Origin: Pseudomonas putida S13.1.2
Lineage (GTDB): Bacteria > Pseudomonadota > Gammaproteobacteria > Pseudomonadales > Pseudomonadaceae
DNA length: 64,000 bases
Direction: 5' to 3'
Assembly (NCBI RefSeq): GCF_000498395.2
Contig: NZ_CP010979.1
Location: 372,001 to 436,000, forward strand
Positions 38,121 to 48,355 of the stretch are shown one piece after another (positions within the stretch are counted from its first letter, which is position 1; each line of letters begins with the position of its first letter). The notes below the pieces were generated by a model. That model saw only the letters and a list, made by a program, of their open reading frames with translations, did not search any database and was not told the origin of the DNA. The position numbers and the translations under genes were made by a program.

Positions 38121-40175
38121 ATGAACATGCCCATTCCTGAAGTGAATACCCGGCACACTGCCAAGGACCAGACCCGCTTCGCCGCGCTGTGGCGCCCGGC
38201 ACTGGTGCAGGCGTTCGTCAAACTCGACCCGCGCCAGCTCAAACGCTCGCCAGTGATGCTGGTGGTGGCCCTGACCGCAGTGCTCACCACCGTGCTGTGC
38301 TTCGCCCCCGGCAATGGCGTGAGCACGGGTGTCGCCGTGCAGATCGCCCTGTGGCTGTGGTTCACCGTGCTGTTCGCCAACTTCGCCGAAGCCCTCGCCG
38401 AAGGCCGTGGCAAGGCCCGCGCCGACAGCCTGAAGGCCGGTAGCCAAGGCCTGACTGCCCAGCGTCGCCAGCGTGATGGCAGTTACGAGACGGTTGCTGC
38501 CAGCGCGCTGCGCAAGGACGACGTGGTACGCGTGGTAGCCGGCGAGATGATCCCCGGTGACGGCGAGGTGCTTGAAGGTATCGCCGCCGTCAACGAGGCC
38601 GCCATTACCGGCGAGTCTGCACCGGTGATCCGTGAGTCCGGCGGCGACCGCTCAGCGGTCACCGGCAATACGCGGCTGGTCTCCGACTGGCTGCTGATCC
38701 GCATTACCAGCAACCCGGGCGAGTCGACCCTGGACCGCATGATTGCCCTGGTCGAAGGTGCCAAGCGACAGAAGACTCCAAACGAGATCGCCCTCGACAT
38801 CCTGCTGATCGGCCTGACCCTGATCTTCCTGATCGTGGTGGTGACCTTGCAGCCGTTCGCCCACTTTGTGGGTGGCAGCCTGCCGCTGATCTTCCTGGCT
38901 GCGCTGCTGGTGACGCTGATTCCCACCACCATCGGCGGGCTGCTGTCGGCCATCGGCATCGCCGGCATGGACCGGCTGGTGCGGCTGAATGTCATTGCCC
39001 GTTCGGGCCGTGCGGTGGAGGCCGCCGGTGACGTGCATACGCTGATGCTCGACAAGACCGGTACGATCACCTTCGGCAACCGCCGCTGCAGCGCGCTGCA
39101 TGCGGCGCCGGGCATCACCGCTCGCGAACTGGGGGAGGGCGCCTTGCTGGCCTCGCTGGCCGACGACACTGCCGAAGGCAAGTCGATTGTCGAATACCTG
39201 CGCCAGCTCCATGACTTTGTCGAACCGCCTGCCGGGCAGTTCGAGGCTGTGGCCTTCAGTGCCGAGACACGTCTGTCAGGCATCGACTACCAGCAGCACC
39301 GCTACCGCAAAGGTGCCGTGGATGCCGTGCTGGCATTCGTCGGCATGCAACGCCTGGAAATGCCCCCGGCGTTGGCCCGCGAAGTGGAACGTATTGCCCA
39401 GAGCGGTGGTACGCCGCTGCTGGTGTGTGTCGACAAGCGCCTGCTTGGCGTGATCCACCTCAAGGATGTGGTAAAGCCCGGCATCCGCGAGCGCTTCGCC
39501 GAGCTGCGCAAACTGGGCATCCGCACCGTGATGGTGACCGGCGACAACCCGTTGACTGCCGCCGCCATCGCCGCAGAGGCGGGCGTGGATGACGTACTGG
39601 CCGAGGCCACCCCCGAGAAGAAGCTGGCGCGTATCCGCCAGGAGCAGAACGACGGCCGCCTGGTGGCCATGTGCGGCGACGGTGCCAACGACGCCCCGGC
39701 GCTGGCCCAGGCCGATGTCGGCATGGCCATGAACGACGGCACCCAGGCCGCGCGCGAAGCGGCCAACATGGTCGACCTGGACAGCGACCCGACCAAGCTG
39801 CTGGATGTAGTACAGGTCGGCAAGGAGTTGCTGGTGACCCGTGGTGCGTTGACCACGTTCTCCATTGCCAACGACGTGGCCAAGTACTTCGCCATCCTGC
39901 CGGCGCTGTTCGCCGCCATCTACCCGCAACTGGGCGTGCTCAACCTGATGCAGTTAGCCAGCCCGCAGAGCGCGATCCTGTCGGCCATCGTGTTCAACGC
40001 GCTGATCATTATCGTGCTGATCCCGCTGGCGCTGCGTGGCGTGCGCGTGCAGGCGGCCAGTGCGGCGCACCTGCTGCGGCGCAACCTGCTGATCTACGGG
40101 CTGGGCGGCATCGTGGTGCCGTTTGCCGGGATCAAGCTGATCGACCTGCTGCTCAATGCCCTGAACCTGGTCTGA
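38121..40175 (+). CDS. kdpB: K+-transporting ATPase subunit B (KdpB)
   Basis: KdpB is the P-type ATPase subunit that energises potassium uptake through KdpA. In the 684 residues, the phosphorylated Asp311 lies in [12 protein letters not shown], the actuator domain has TGES (163-166, whose serine is the inhibitory phosphorylation site in E. coli), and the hinge has [20 protein letters not shown] and [16 protein letters not shown]. Membrane helices flank these domains. Length and motifs are complete. It lies 9 bases after kdpA and 10 before kdpC. Confidence 0.97.
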   Translation: MNMPIPEVNTRHTAKDQTRFAALWRPALVQAFVKLDPRQLKRSPVMLVVALTAVLTTVLCFAPGNGVSTGVAVQIALWLWFTVLFANFAEALAEGRGKARADSLKAGSQGLTAQRRQRDGSYETVAASALRKDDVVRVVAGEMIPGDGEVLEGIAAVNEAAITGESAPVIRESGGDRSAVTGNTRLVSDWLLIRITSNPGESTLDRMIALVEGAKRQKTPNEIALDILLIGLTLIFLIVVVTLQPFAHFVGGSLPLIFLAALLVTLIPTTIGGLLSAIGIAGMDRLVRLNVIARSGRAVEAAGDVHTLMLDKTGTITFGNRRCSALHAAPGITARELGEGALLASLADDTAEGKSIVEYLRQLHDFVEPPAGQFEAVAFSAETRLSGIDYQQHRYRKGAVDAVLAFVGMQRLEMPPALAREVERIAQSGGTPLLVCVDKRLLGVIHLKDVVKPGIRERFAELRKLGIRTVMVTGDNPLTAAAIAAEAGVDDVLAEATPEKKLARIRQEQNDGRLVAMCGDGANDAPALAQADVGMAMNDGTQAAREAANMVDLDSDPTKLLDVVQVGKELLVTRGALTTFSIANDVAKYFAILPALFAAIYPQLGVLNLMQLASPQSAILSAIVFNALIIIVLIPLALRGVRVQAASAAHLLRRNLLIYGLGGIVVPFAGIKLIDLLLNALNLV

Positions 40176-40185
40176 GGAGGCCACC

Positions 40186-40737
40186 ATGAATGCTTATGTA
40201 CGCCCGGCGTTGAGCCTGGCCCTGTTGATGACGCTGGTGACCGGCGCTCTGTATCCGCTGGCGGTGACCGGCATCGCCCAGGTTGTTTTTCCGGCACAGG
40301 CCAATGGCAGCCTGGTGCGGGATGACCAGGGCCAGGTGCGCGGTTCGGCATTGATCGCCCAGGATTTCAAGGGTGATGGCTGGTTCCATCCGCGGCCTTC
40401 GGCAGGTGCCTATGCCACGGTGGCCAGCGGTGCCAGCAACCTTTCGCCAAGCAACCCGGCGCTGGCCGAGCGGGTCAAGGGTGAGGCGGCTGCGCTGTAT
40501 CAGGCGCAGCAAGGGCCTGTGCCGCAGGCGTTGCTGACCACCTCGGGCAGTGGCCTGGACCCGCACCTGCCACCGGAGGCCGTGGCCTATCAGATTGCGC
40601 GGGTGGCAGCGGCGCGGCAGCTGCCGGTGGAGCGCTTGCAAGCCTTGCAGGAAGAGGCCACCCTCCACCCATTGATCGGCCCTCCGGTGGTCAATGTGCT
40701 GGCGTTGAACAAGGCGCTTGAGCAATTGAGCCACTGA
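40186..40737 (+). CDS. kdpC: K+-transporting ATPase subunit C (KdpC)
   Basis: KdpC is the single-span accessory subunit that bridges KdpA and KdpB. The 183-residue protein has one N-terminal helix ([20 protein letters not shown]) and the conserved periplasmic parts [33 protein letters not shown] and [19 protein letters not shown], ending [13 protein letters not shown]. The ATG follows TGAGGAGGCCACC. A REP pair separates it from kdpD. Confidence 0.96.
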   Translation: MNAYVRPALSLALLMTLVTGALYPLAVTGIAQVVFPAQANGSLVRDDQGQVRGSALIAQDFKGDGWFHPRPSAGAYATVASGASNLSPSNPALAERVKGEAAALYQAQQGPVPQALLTTSGSGLDPHLPPEAVAYQIARVAAARQLPVERLQALQEEATLHPLIGPPVVNVLALNKALEQLSH

Positions 40738-40757
40738 TATTGGGGCCGCTTTGCGGC

Positions 40758-40843
40758 CCTTCGCGGGCTTGCCCGCTCCCACAGGTACAGCGAAGCTACT
40801 GAGTTTCGCATTCAACCTGTGGGAGCGGGCAAGCCCGCGAAGG
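40758..40843. repeat. REP inverted pair inside the kdp locus
   Basis: A perfect 28-bp inverted repeat at 40758-40785 and 40816-40843, core CGCGGGCTTGCCCGCTCCCA, with a GGGGCCGC/GCAGGCCC flank. It lies between kdpC and kdpD and could lower transcription into the sensor genes. Confidence 0.92.
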
Positions 40844-40897
40844 CCTGCCAAGCAGGCCCGGTGTTGGTCGACTGTCGCAAATCCTGAAGGATGAAAC

Positions 40898-43552
40898 ATG
40901 AGTGATTCCGCCCGCGCAGATGCGCTGTTGGCTAACCTCCCGCGCACCGGCCGGGGCCGGCTGAAGGTGTTCCTTGGCGCCGCCCCTGGCGTCGGCAAGA
41001 CCTTCGCCATGCTCCAGGCCGCCCACGCCCAGCAACGTCAGGGTGTGCAAGTGCAGGCTGGGGTGGTGGAAACCCACGGCCGCGCTGAAACCGAAGCGCT
41101 GCTCGCCGGCCTTCAGCAGCAGCCTTTGCTGCGCAGCCAGTACCGTGGCGTCACCCTGGAGGAAATGGACCTCGACGGCCTGCTCCAGGCCGCGCCGGCC
41201 TTGGCCCTGGTCGACGAACTGGCCCACACCAACGCCCCCGGCAGCCGCCACGCCAAGCGCTGGCAGGACGTGCAGGAGCTGCTGGCGGCCGGCATCGACG
41301 TGTACACCACGGTCAACGTCCAGCACCTGGAAAGCCTGAACGACAAGGTGCGCGACATTACGGGCGTACACGTGCGTGAAACCCTGCCGGACTGGGTGCT
41401 GCAGGAAGCCTTCGAACTGGTGCTGATCGACCTGCCACCACGCGAACTGCTCGAGCGCCTGCGCGAGGGCAAGGTGTATGTGCCGGAGCAGGCACGCGCA
41501 GCCATTGATGCATTTTTCTCGCAAACCAACCTCACCGCCTTGCGCGAACTGGCCATGCAAACTGCCGCTGCGCAGGTGGATGCCGACCTTGCCCATGGTT
41601 ATCGTCAGCGTGGCCAAGAGGCCCCGGCCTTGCGCGGGCGCCTTCTGGTGGGCGTGGACGGCGACGACCAGGCCGAGCGCCTGGTACGCCATGCCAGCCG
41701 CGTGGCGCAGCGCCGCCACCTGCCCTGGAGCCTGGTGCATGTGGACAACGGCCGCCTGCGCGACGAAACCGCGCGTCACCGCTTGCAGGCCGCGCAGCAG
41801 CTGGCCGAGCGCCTGGGCGGCGAGGTGGTGCTGCTAAGGGCTGGCGAAGTGGCGCGCACGTTGATCCAGCATGCCGCCGAGCGGCGGGCCAGCCTGGTGC
41901 TGGTGGGGCAGTCCCGTGACCGCCTGCGTCGTCGTCTGTTCGGTGCCGGTGTGGCTGCGCGGCTGCTGCGCGAAAGCCATGGCCTGGAAATCAACGTGCT
42001 GGACCGCGATGTGCAGCCGCAAGCACCGCGGTCGGCGGTGCGGCGGGTGTGGGTGTGGCGCCACTACCTGCTGGCGCTGCTGGCCACGGTCATGGCGGCG
42101 GGGCTGGCCTGGGCGGTGTCGAGTGTGCTGGCGCTGCCCAACATCTCGCTGGTGTTTCTGGCTGCGGTGTTGCTGGTGGCGGTGCGCAGCAGCCTGGGGC
42201 CTGCGCTGGCCTGCGCCGCGCTATCGTTCCTGACTTACGATTTTCTGTTCATTCCACCCAATTTCTCGTTCAGCATCCAGCGCGAAGAAGACGTGCTGAC
42301 CCTGGTGTTCTTCCTGCTGATGGCCGCGCTTACCGGCAACCTGGCCGCACGCCAGCGCCGCCAGTTGCAGGCGCTGCGCGAAACCCAGGCGCAGACCAGC
42401 CAGCTGCTCGACCTGTCGCGCCGGCTGACCGTGGCCACCGACCGCCAGGCCGTATTCAATGCCGCCGGCCAGCATCTGGACGGCTGGCAAGACATGCAGG
42501 TGTGCCTGCTGGAGCGCAACGCCGAAGGCCAGCTGCAGGTGGCCAGCGGCGAAGCCCACGCCTTCAGCGACACCGAACGGGCTGCCGCCGATTGGGCCTG
42601 GCAGCACGGCCAGGCTGCCGGCCACGGTAGCGACACCCTGCCCAACGGCCGTTGGTGGTGGTGGCCGCTGGCGGTGGACGAGCAGCCGCTGGCGCTGCTG
42701 GGTGTGCGCCCGCGCAACGGGCAGCCGCTCAACGACCCACGCCGGCGCCTGCTCACGGCCCTTGGCCAGCCACTGGCTCAGGCCCTGGCCCGCGCACGTT
42801 TGGCCGAACAACTGGAAGCCGCGCGCCTGCACGGCGAAACCGAGCAGCTGCGCAGCGCTTTGCTGGCCTCCGTGTCCCACGACCTGCGCACGCCGTTGAC
42901 TGCCATGCGCGGCAGCATCGACAGCCTGCTGGCGCTGGGCGAAGCGATACCGGCCGAGGACCGCCGCGAGTTGCTGGAGGGCACCCGCAACGAGGCCGAA
43001 CGCCTGGACCGCTATATCCAGAACCTGCTGGACATGACCCGCCTGGGCCATGGTGGCCTCAAGCTGGCCCGCGACTGGGTAGCCCCGGCCGACATCGTCG
43101 GCAGTGCGCTCAACCGCCTGCGCGTTGTGCTGGCGCCGCTGCGGGTGCACACCGATGTGCCGGCCGAGCTGCCGTTGCTGTTCGTGCATGCGGCGCTGAT
43201 CGAACAGGCGCTGGTCAACGTGCTGGAAAACGCCGCACGCTTTTCCCCGGCCAATGGCCGGCTTGAGCTGCAGGTGGCCGTGCATGATGACCAGTTGCGC
43301 CTTACCGTCAGCGACCAGGGCCCCGGCATTCCTGTCGCCGACCGCGAGAAGATCTTCGACATGTTCTATACCGCTGCCCGTGGTGACCGCGGCGGGCAGG
43401 GCACAGGCCTGGGCCTGGCGATCTGCCAGGGCATGATCGGTGCCCATGGCGGGCAGATTCTGGTGGGCGAAGGCATCGATGGCCAGGGCACCGGCATCAC
43501 TCTATGCTTGCCGCTACCCCCTCAACCTGAAGCCGAAAGCGAAACGCCATGA
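40898..43552 (+). CDS. kdpD: Potassium sensor histidine kinase KdpD
   Basis: KdpD senses low potassium and phosphorylates KdpE. The 884-residue protein has the N-terminal KdpD domain with Walker A FLGAAPGVGKTF (about 26-37) and DELAHTNAPGSRH, then a universal-stress-like domain (LLVGVDGDDQAERLVRHASR, VGQSRDRLRRRLFGAG), four membrane helices at about 385-480 (DUF4118: LLALLATVMAAGLAWAVSSV, ALSFLTYDFLFIPPNFSFSI), a GAF-like region, and the kinase core with His661 in SVSHDLRTPLTAMRG and DQGPGIP / GTGLGLAICQGM. Its stop overlaps kdpE by four bases (ATGA). All domains are present at normal length. Confidence 0.96.
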   Translation: MSDSARADALLANLPRTGRGRLKVFLGAAPGVGKTFAMLQAAHAQQRQGVQVQAGVVETHGRAETEALLAGLQQQPLLRSQYRGVTLEEMDLDGLLQAAPALALVDELAHTNAPGSRHAKRWQDVQELLAAGIDVYTTVNVQHLESLNDKVRDITGVHVRETLPDWVLQEAFELVLIDLPPRELLERLREGKVYVPEQARAAIDAFFSQTNLTALRELAMQTAAAQVDADLAHGYRQRGQEAPALRGRLLVGVDGDDQAERLVRHASRVAQRRHLPWSLVHVDNGRLRDETARHRLQAAQQLAERLGGEVVLLRAGEVARTLIQHAAERRASLVLVGQSRDRLRRRLFGAGVAARLLRESHGLEINVLDRDVQPQAPRSAVRRVWVWRHYLLALLATVMAAGLAWAVSSVLALPNISLVFLAAVLLVAVRSSLGPALACAALSFLTYDFLFIPPNFSFSIQREEDVLTLVFFLLMAALTGNLAARQRRQLQALRETQAQTSQLLDLSRRLTVATDRQAVFNAAGQHLDGWQDMQVCLLERNAEGQLQVASGEAHAFSDTERAAADWAWQHGQAAGHGSDTLPNGRWWWWPLAVDEQPLALLGVRPRNGQPLNDPRRRLLTALGQPLAQALARARLAEQLEAARLHGETEQLRSALLASVSHDLRTPLTAMRGSIDSLLALGEAIPAEDRRELLEGTRNEAERLDRYIQNLLDMTRLGHGGLKLARDWVAPADIVGSALNRLRVVLAPLRVHTDVPAELPLLFVHAALIEQALVNVLENAARFSPANGRLELQVAVHDDQLRLTVSDQGPGIPVADREKIFDMFYTAARGDRGGQGTGLGLAICQGMIGAHGGQILVGEGIDGQGTGITLCLPLPPQPEAESETP

Positions 43553-44244
43553 GCCAGTCCGCCACCCTGTTGGTCATCGACGATGAACCGCAGATCCGCA
43601 AGTTTTTACGCATCAGCCTGGCCTCGCAAGGCTACAAGGTGCTTGAGGCGGCCACTGGCACTGAAGGGCTGGCCCAGGCTGCGCTGGGCCAGCCGGACCT
43701 GGTGGTGCTCGACCTGGGGCTGCCGGACATGGACGGCCAGCAGGTGCTGCGTGAGCTGCGCGAATGGAGCGCGGTGCCGGTGATGGTGCTGTCGGTGCGC
43801 GCCAGTGAGGTGCAGAAGGTGGATGCGCTGGACGGCGGGGCCAACGATTACGTGACCAAGCCGTTTGGCATCCAGGAATTTCTGGCACGGGTGCGGGCCT
43901 TGCTACGCCAGGTGCCACAGGCCGGGGGCTCGGAAGTGGCAGCCAGCTTTGGGCCGCTGACCGTGGATTTTGCCTTTCGCCGGGTAACCCTGGACGGTGT
44001 GGAGGTGGCGTTGACGCGCAAGGAGTATGCCTTGCTGGCGCTATTGGCCGGGCACCCCGGGCGGGTGATTACCCAGCAGCAACTGCTCAAGGATGTCTGG
44101 GGGCCTACCCATGTGGAGAATACCCACTACCTTCGGATCGTGGTGGGTCATCTGCGGCAGAAGCTGGGCGATGACCCCACGGCGCCACGGTTCATCATTA
44201 CCGAGGCGGGGGTGGGGTACAGGTTGGTGGCGCCGACCACATAA
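43549..44244 (+). CDS. kdpE: Response regulator KdpE
   Basis: KdpE is the OmpR-family regulator that activates kdpFABC when phosphorylated by KdpD. In 231 residues, the receiver domain has the phospho-acceptor Asp55 (LVVLDLGLPDMDG), the acidic pair Asp11/Asp12 and Lys near VTKPF. The winged-helix domain runs from about 130 with TRKEYALLALLAGHPGRVIT and THVENTHYLRIVVGHLRQKL. The start overlaps the kdpD stop. A candidate binding site lies upstream of kdpF. Confidence 0.96.
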   Translation: MSQSATLLVIDDEPQIRKFLRISLASQGYKVLEAATGTEGLAQAALGQPDLVVLDLGLPDMDGQQVLRELREWSAVPVMVLSVRASEVQKVDALDGGANDYVTKPFGIQEFLARVRALLRQVPQAGGSEVAASFGPLTVDFAFRRVTLDGVEVALTRKEYALLALLAGHPGRVITQQQLLKDVWGPTHVENTHYLRIVVGHLRQKLGDDPTAPRFIITEAGVGYRLVAPTT

Positions 44245-44248
44245 TCCC

Positions 44249-44333
44249 TGTGGGAGCGGGCGTGCCCGCGAAGAATCCAGCGCGATGCATGGCACCGGCT
44301 GCGCCGGTGTTCGCGGGCATGCCCGCTCCCACA
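44249..44333. repeat. REP inverted pair between convergent kdpE and the DUF6708 gene
   Basis: 24-base arms at 44249-44272 and 44310-44333 (TGTGGGAGCGGGCGTGCCCG... and complement, one mismatch) enclose a GGCACCGGCTGCGCCGGTG hairpin. No T-rich terminator is visible, so this may end both converging transcripts. Confidence 0.88.
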
Positions 44334-44402
44334 TTGACCGCATCGCCCTCAAGTTATGCGCAGTACCTGCGGGTGCCGGCTTGCCTAGGGGCCAGAGTAG
44401 GT

Positions 44403-45173
44403 TCAGGGCGCTGTTCTCGACTCCAGATCCATTTCCGTGGGCCACACTACTCGGGGTGCCAGGCGCAGGGCGAACTCACACCAGAGTACATCGTTGTGGT
44501 CCTTGGGCTCACCGGGTGGGGGCAGTGCCGAAGGGCCTTCCTGCATATACGTGCAGATATAGGCCCAGGCGTGCTGGTCGGCGCCCATGGTACTCAAGTG
44601 AAAACGGTCGATGACGTTGTTCGTACCGGGCGCGACGATGGAGAGCATGACACCCCATTTGAAAATGACCCCACCGTTTGGCAGGGCGCCGGTTTGTGAC
44701 CAGCGCTCGGCGCGGACTTGGGACCAGTCGTAACTGACGGGCACGACTTTGCCTTTGTCGAAGGGGTTCCACCAGTGGCGTTTGAAGTTGTAAGCGTAGA
44801 TTTTCTGGCGGGCACGGTTGAACCTGATGGGTTCGTCGCGGGGAGGAGAAATATCCATGCGAAGACCTATAGTAACCATCCATGATACCAGTAGAATTTC
44901 AAATGCTGAGAGCAGCAGGGATTCAGTGTCTCTCGGGTTGAATGTCAGTGCCATCATGTAAAGGCTAAAAATCAAGAACATGATTAGAAAAAAGGCGAAT
45001 ACTGAAATCAGTCCTCGTGATGATACGCTTTGTCGGGGAATCTCCAAATAGGTCAGGCACTGATGATTGGGTATCTGATCCCCCAAGGTTTTTGCTACAG
45101 AAGGAATTGTGTAGGGGTTGGGTAAATCTTCCTTCCAGCCTGGGCAGGCGGGGTTCAATAAGGGTCTGGCCAT
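44403..45173 (-). CDS. DUF6708 family membrane protein, probable immunity partner of the VasX-like effector
   Basis: A 256-residue protein that looks like the DUF6708 family often found beside type VI effectors. Two hydrophobic segments lie near the N-terminus, LISVFAFFLIMFLIFSLYMM (about 55-75) and LLLSAFEILLVSWMVTIGL (about 85-103), separated by a short loop. The rest is soluble, with ARQKIYAYNFKRHWWNPFDK and YDWSQVRAERWSQ. The start ATG lies 19 bases inside the end of the effector gene, out of frame, so the two are tightly coupled. The first third is AT-rich (44941-45000 has 20 G/C of 60), unlike the neighbours. A membrane immunity role follows from context with pore-forming VasX-type toxins; it is inference. 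Confidence 0.7.
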   Translation of the reverse strand: MARPLLNPACPGWKEDLPNPYTIPSVAKTLGDQIPNHQCLTYLEIPRQSVSSRGLISVFAFFLIMFLIFSLYMMALTFNPRDTESLLLSAFEILLVSWMVTIGLRMDISPPRDEPIRFNRARQKIYAYNFKRHWWNPFDKGKVVPVSYDWSQVRAERWSQTGALPNGGVIFKWGVMLSIVAPGTNNVIDRFHLSTMGADQHAWAYICTYMQEGPSALPPPGEPKDHNDVLWCEFALRLAPRVVWPTEMDLESRTAP

Positions 45174-48100
45174 TTTGTAAGGGGTTCCGGACTGTTAATA
45201 TTGTTCTCTTTCACGATGACACGTGCATGGCCATGTATATCCTGCTTGTCCGGCCAGTAGTGGAGGGTTAGTTCGATGGCGTTGATACGGTGACTTTCCA
45301 GTAAAGGCAGTGTTCCCTGTATGGTCAGCGCACTGGTATTGGTATTGGTACCCACCAGCGGTTGTGGATTACTGATATGAGAAAAGACCCCTTTGCCTTT
45401 TGGTAGGTTGATCTGCAACTGGGTACCGGGAGAGCTTTCACCTGATAGAATCATGGTTTCCTCGTCGGCTCCGGTGCGGTGAATATTCAGTTGCCACTCG
45501 TATCGAGACTTGCCTTCAGCATAATGAGGCAGGAGGATGTAATAGTTCAGCATGTATGCCGCGGCTACCGCTAATTCGTTGCCAATAATCATTCCTTTCG
45601 GTGCGTCTGTCTGAAAGTTTGAGTGGTTAGTAAGTTGGGTTTTGATGGAGACGTCGGCTTGGACTCCTATCACTGCCGCATTTAAAGCGCCAATTGCAAG
45701 ATCAAGGTGCTTGGCTCCGGTCCAGAGACGATTGTTTTCAGAAAGTCCCCACCTGCTTTGGCGAGCCCAAAGCTCTGTTGGAGTGGATTCACTTCGTTTT
45801 GCATGTGAGGCTATTGCATAGGCGGCTAGCCCTAGGACGATGGCTAAACCGATTGGGCCAAATAGCGTGGCGGACCCAAAGGTCCCAAGTAGACCTGCAA
45901 GCGCGGAGGCGCCGGCCGCTGTGCCTGCAATCCTGTACCAATCTACTGACGTTAAATCTCCATTCTTATGAGCGCGCAAGCTGGCGAAAAAATACTGTGC
46001 ACCATCCATGAAACCAGCAATCGCTGCAATGCCGCCGCCGTACCTAGCAATACCGGCTCCCAAGGAAGTAGTTGTCACTGCCCCGGGCCAGGGTATGTTA
46101 GGGCGTACATGTGCAACAACAAGCCCTGCCGCTTCGACACTTGCACCTATCAAGCCAAGCGAGGAAGACCAGACCGTTGCAAGCGCCTCCGGATCGTTGT
46201 GATGTGTTTCCTGTAATGCCCGATAGTTCTTGCCCAGGCTGTCCTGCTGAAACCACATACTGCCCAAGGCAAGGAGCAAGCGTACGCTTCCCGAGCTAGC
46301 TGCCGCCTCCCGCAAGCTGCGCATGGCATCGCTAGCCACGCTTTGCGCGGCCATCGAACTGATCTTCAAGCCACCTGTAACCTGCGCGCGCAGTGTATCC
46401 GTACCAATCGCAATATTGCGCACCAGCGCCCCGACGCCACCGGCCGCACCCTCCCTTAACTGCATCAACCGCGCCTGCAAACTCTCGGCACTTTCAAACG
46501 TCCAGAGCACCACCTCGATCATCTGGTTACGGTTGCCCGCTGCCGCAATGTTGATCGCGCCACTCAGCACCATGGCGCGTACCTTGCGGCCCAAGGGATC
46601 ACGGAATTGCTTGTCTACCTGCTGCAGAAACGCATCGGTCCGTGCCTGCACCGCTTCATTGAGCAAGCTCATGTATTCGCCCACTGTCAGCGACACGCGC
46701 AGCGGCGTCACGTGCTGCCCGGCGAACAGCGCAAATGCCGAACGATGTACGTGGCCGATCAGCGTCCTGGAACGTTCACTGATGTGCTGGCTGAGTGCAT
46801 TCCCAGCGCTGTTGGTCGCGGCCAGCAACTGGCCAACGGCATCCTGTATCGGCTTGATCATCAGCAGCTGGCCATCGGCGGTGCCGGCGATACTTTTGAT
46901 GATGTCGTACACCTTGCCGAAGTCATCCCCGGACAGCCCGCTGGCCACCTGCTGCATCAGCTTCTGGTTCTTGGCCAGCAACGCCTGGTAAAGCAGGCTA
47001 CGGTCGTCTTCCAGAAGCTGCTGCCAGATATGCTGGGTCATCCCGAGCGGCTGGCCTTGCGCGGGTAGCGCTTCAGTGGGCCCGCCGGCCAGGCAGGCCG
47101 CCATCATCTGTATGAAGTGCTCCACCGAAACAGGGTCTTTCGCGTCATAGTCGAAGTAGCCGATCTGCTGAAACGCACGTTTGGCGTAGTGGTGCGCGTA
47201 CAGCTTGCCTACCTGGTCGACCATCGACTGCCAGTTTTTCAGCTCGCGGTCGTAATCCGCCTGGAAGCCGGCACGGGCGCGCTCGTCGTAACGCTCTTCC
47301 AGCCGCTTGCGGGCCCCCTCTTGCCTGCGCGCGATGTCGCGTTCGCTCTGTGCTTGCAGGTCCACCGGAGGGAAGTGTGTTTTGACCCCTAACGGGCTTT
47401 TGTTCCATTGCTCGACCCGCCGGGCCTCGCGCTGTGCGTCCTCGGCCCCCTGAGCAGCAGCGGTGGCGGCATGCAGTTCGCGGATGCCCAGTAACGCTTG
47501 CGAGGTGAAATACTCGAAGTGGCGCTGGGGTTGGGCACGCCACTCCTGCATGGCCTGCACCCAGCCCGTGCGCTGCGCGTTGAGCTCCATCACCATCCCG
47601 ACCGGGTCGGGCAGGGTCAGCGCCAGCACGCCGTTGGGTAGCTGTTCCTGCTGGATGACCTTGCGCACATGGTTGCGGGTTTGATCCCCGCGGCCCAGGC
47701 GGCTGTAAAAGCCATGAACGCTGGTAAACCTGGCAGAAGAAAACGTAGAGAACTCCAGCACATTTTCCATGCCGAAGCGGAAACTGTCGGTCATGGCAAT
47801 GCCGATGCTGGCAGGGTTGTTGCGCGCGGTCTCCAGGTCTACCTCGACGAAGCGGGCGAGGGTGCCCGGATCACCGTCGGCAATACCTTTGCGATAACGG
47901 TCGAGTACGGCAAGGGGCCAGGGATCGTTGGCGAAGGCGACCCAGGCTTTGCGGTAGAGCGAGGTGTTGATGTTGATGAATGAGGCGATCACATCGTGGC
48001 CTTCGGTGGCGCATACCTTGGGCAATGACTTGGGCGGCCCCAAGGGCATCTGCGACACAGGGAAACGCTGCAAGGTACCTTCTGCCGCCACCTCGTAGGC

Positions 48101-48355
48101 CTGCCAGATTTGCTGGTCGAGCAGCACGTAGACATAACCTTGGCGCAGCAGGCGCAATTGGTCGGTGTGCATTGGGTGGAAGGTGATTTCGCTGGCGTCC
48201 GCCAGGCGATAGGGGCGCCCTGTATCAGGGCGAGGGGCGTAGGCCTCGCGCAGCAGCATGATCGGTAGGCCGGAGCGTTCGCAGGCATTGCAGCTGCCGT
48301 ATGTGTTGGGTATCTCTTCCTGCATGGCAATGTGGACGGCTTTGCTGATGCTCAT
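45155..48355 (-). CDS. VasX-like type VI secretion effector (BTH_I2691 family)
   Basis: A 1066-residue protein with the N-terminal region of the VasX/BTH_I2691 toxin family: a CxxC pair (Cys22, Cys25 in YGSCNACERSGLPIMLLREA), then DQLRLLRQGYVYVLLD. A long soluble middle is Gln/Ala-rich with coiled-coil parts. A cluster of hydrophobic glycine-rich helices lies at about residues 730-855 (LGLIGASVEAAGLVVAHV, GGGIAAIAGFMDGAQYFFAS, FGPIGLAIVLGLAAYAIASH), the colicin-like pore segment. A divergent C-terminus of about 210 residues follows in AT-richer DNA. The ATG at 48355 follows CAAGGAGTTATTC and overlaps the DUF4123 adaptor stop (ATGA). By family, it permeabilises target-cell membranes after delivery. 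Confidence 0.83.
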   Translation of the reverse strand: MSISKAVHIAMQEEIPNTYGSCNACERSGLPIMLLREAYAPRPDTGRPYRLADASEITFHPMHTDQLRLLRQGYVYVLLDQQIWQAYEVAAEGTLQRFPVSQMPLGPPKSLPKVCATEGHDVIASFININTSLYRKAWVAFANDPWPLAVLDRYRKGIADGDPGTLARFVEVDLETARNNPASIGIAMTDSFRFGMENVLEFSTFSSARFTSVHGFYSRLGRGDQTRNHVRKVIQQEQLPNGVLALTLPDPVGMVMELNAQRTGWVQAMQEWRAQPQRHFEYFTSQALLGIRELHAATAAAQGAEDAQREARRVEQWNKSPLGVKTHFPPVDLQAQSERDIARRQEGARKRLEERYDERARAGFQADYDRELKNWQSMVDQVGKLYAHHYAKRAFQQIGYFDYDAKDPVSVEHFIQMMAACLAGGPTEALPAQGQPLGMTQHIWQQLLEDDRSLLYQALLAKNQKLMQQVASGLSGDDFGKVYDIIKSIAGTADGQLLMIKPIQDAVGQLLAATNSAGNALSQHISERSRTLIGHVHRSAFALFAGQHVTPLRVSLTVGEYMSLLNEAVQARTDAFLQQVDKQFRDPLGRKVRAMVLSGAINIAAAGNRNQMIEVVLWTFESAESLQARLMQLREGAAGGVGALVRNIAIGTDTLRAQVTGGLKISSMAAQSVASDAMRSLREAAASSGSVRLLLALGSMWFQQDSLGKNYRALQETHHNDPEALATVWSSSLGLIGASVEAAGLVVAHVRPNIPWPGAVTTTSLGAGIARYGGGIAAIAGFMDGAQYFFASLRAHKNGDLTSVDWYRIAGTAAGASALAGLLGTFGSATLFGPIGLAIVLGLAAYAIASHAKRSESTPTELWARQSRWGLSENNRLWTGAKHLDLAIGALNAAVIGVQADVSIKTQLTNHSNFQTDAPKGMIIGNELAVAAAYMLNYYILLPHYAEGKSRYEWQLNIHRTGADEETMILSGESSPGTQLQINLPKGKGVFSHISNPQPLVGTNTNTSALTIQGTLPLLESHRINAIELTLHYWPDKQDIHGHARVIVKENNINSPEPLTKWPDPY

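Noticed and set aside
36468..38447. A 659-codon minus-strand frame opposite kdpA and kdpB
   Set aside because: It is rich in Gln, His, Gly and Arg, shows no domain and mirrors kdpA. Similar antisense frames opposite htpG (13754-15613), kdpD (42221-43447), and the two binding-protein genes (60222-61568, 61733-63322) were rejected for the same reason.
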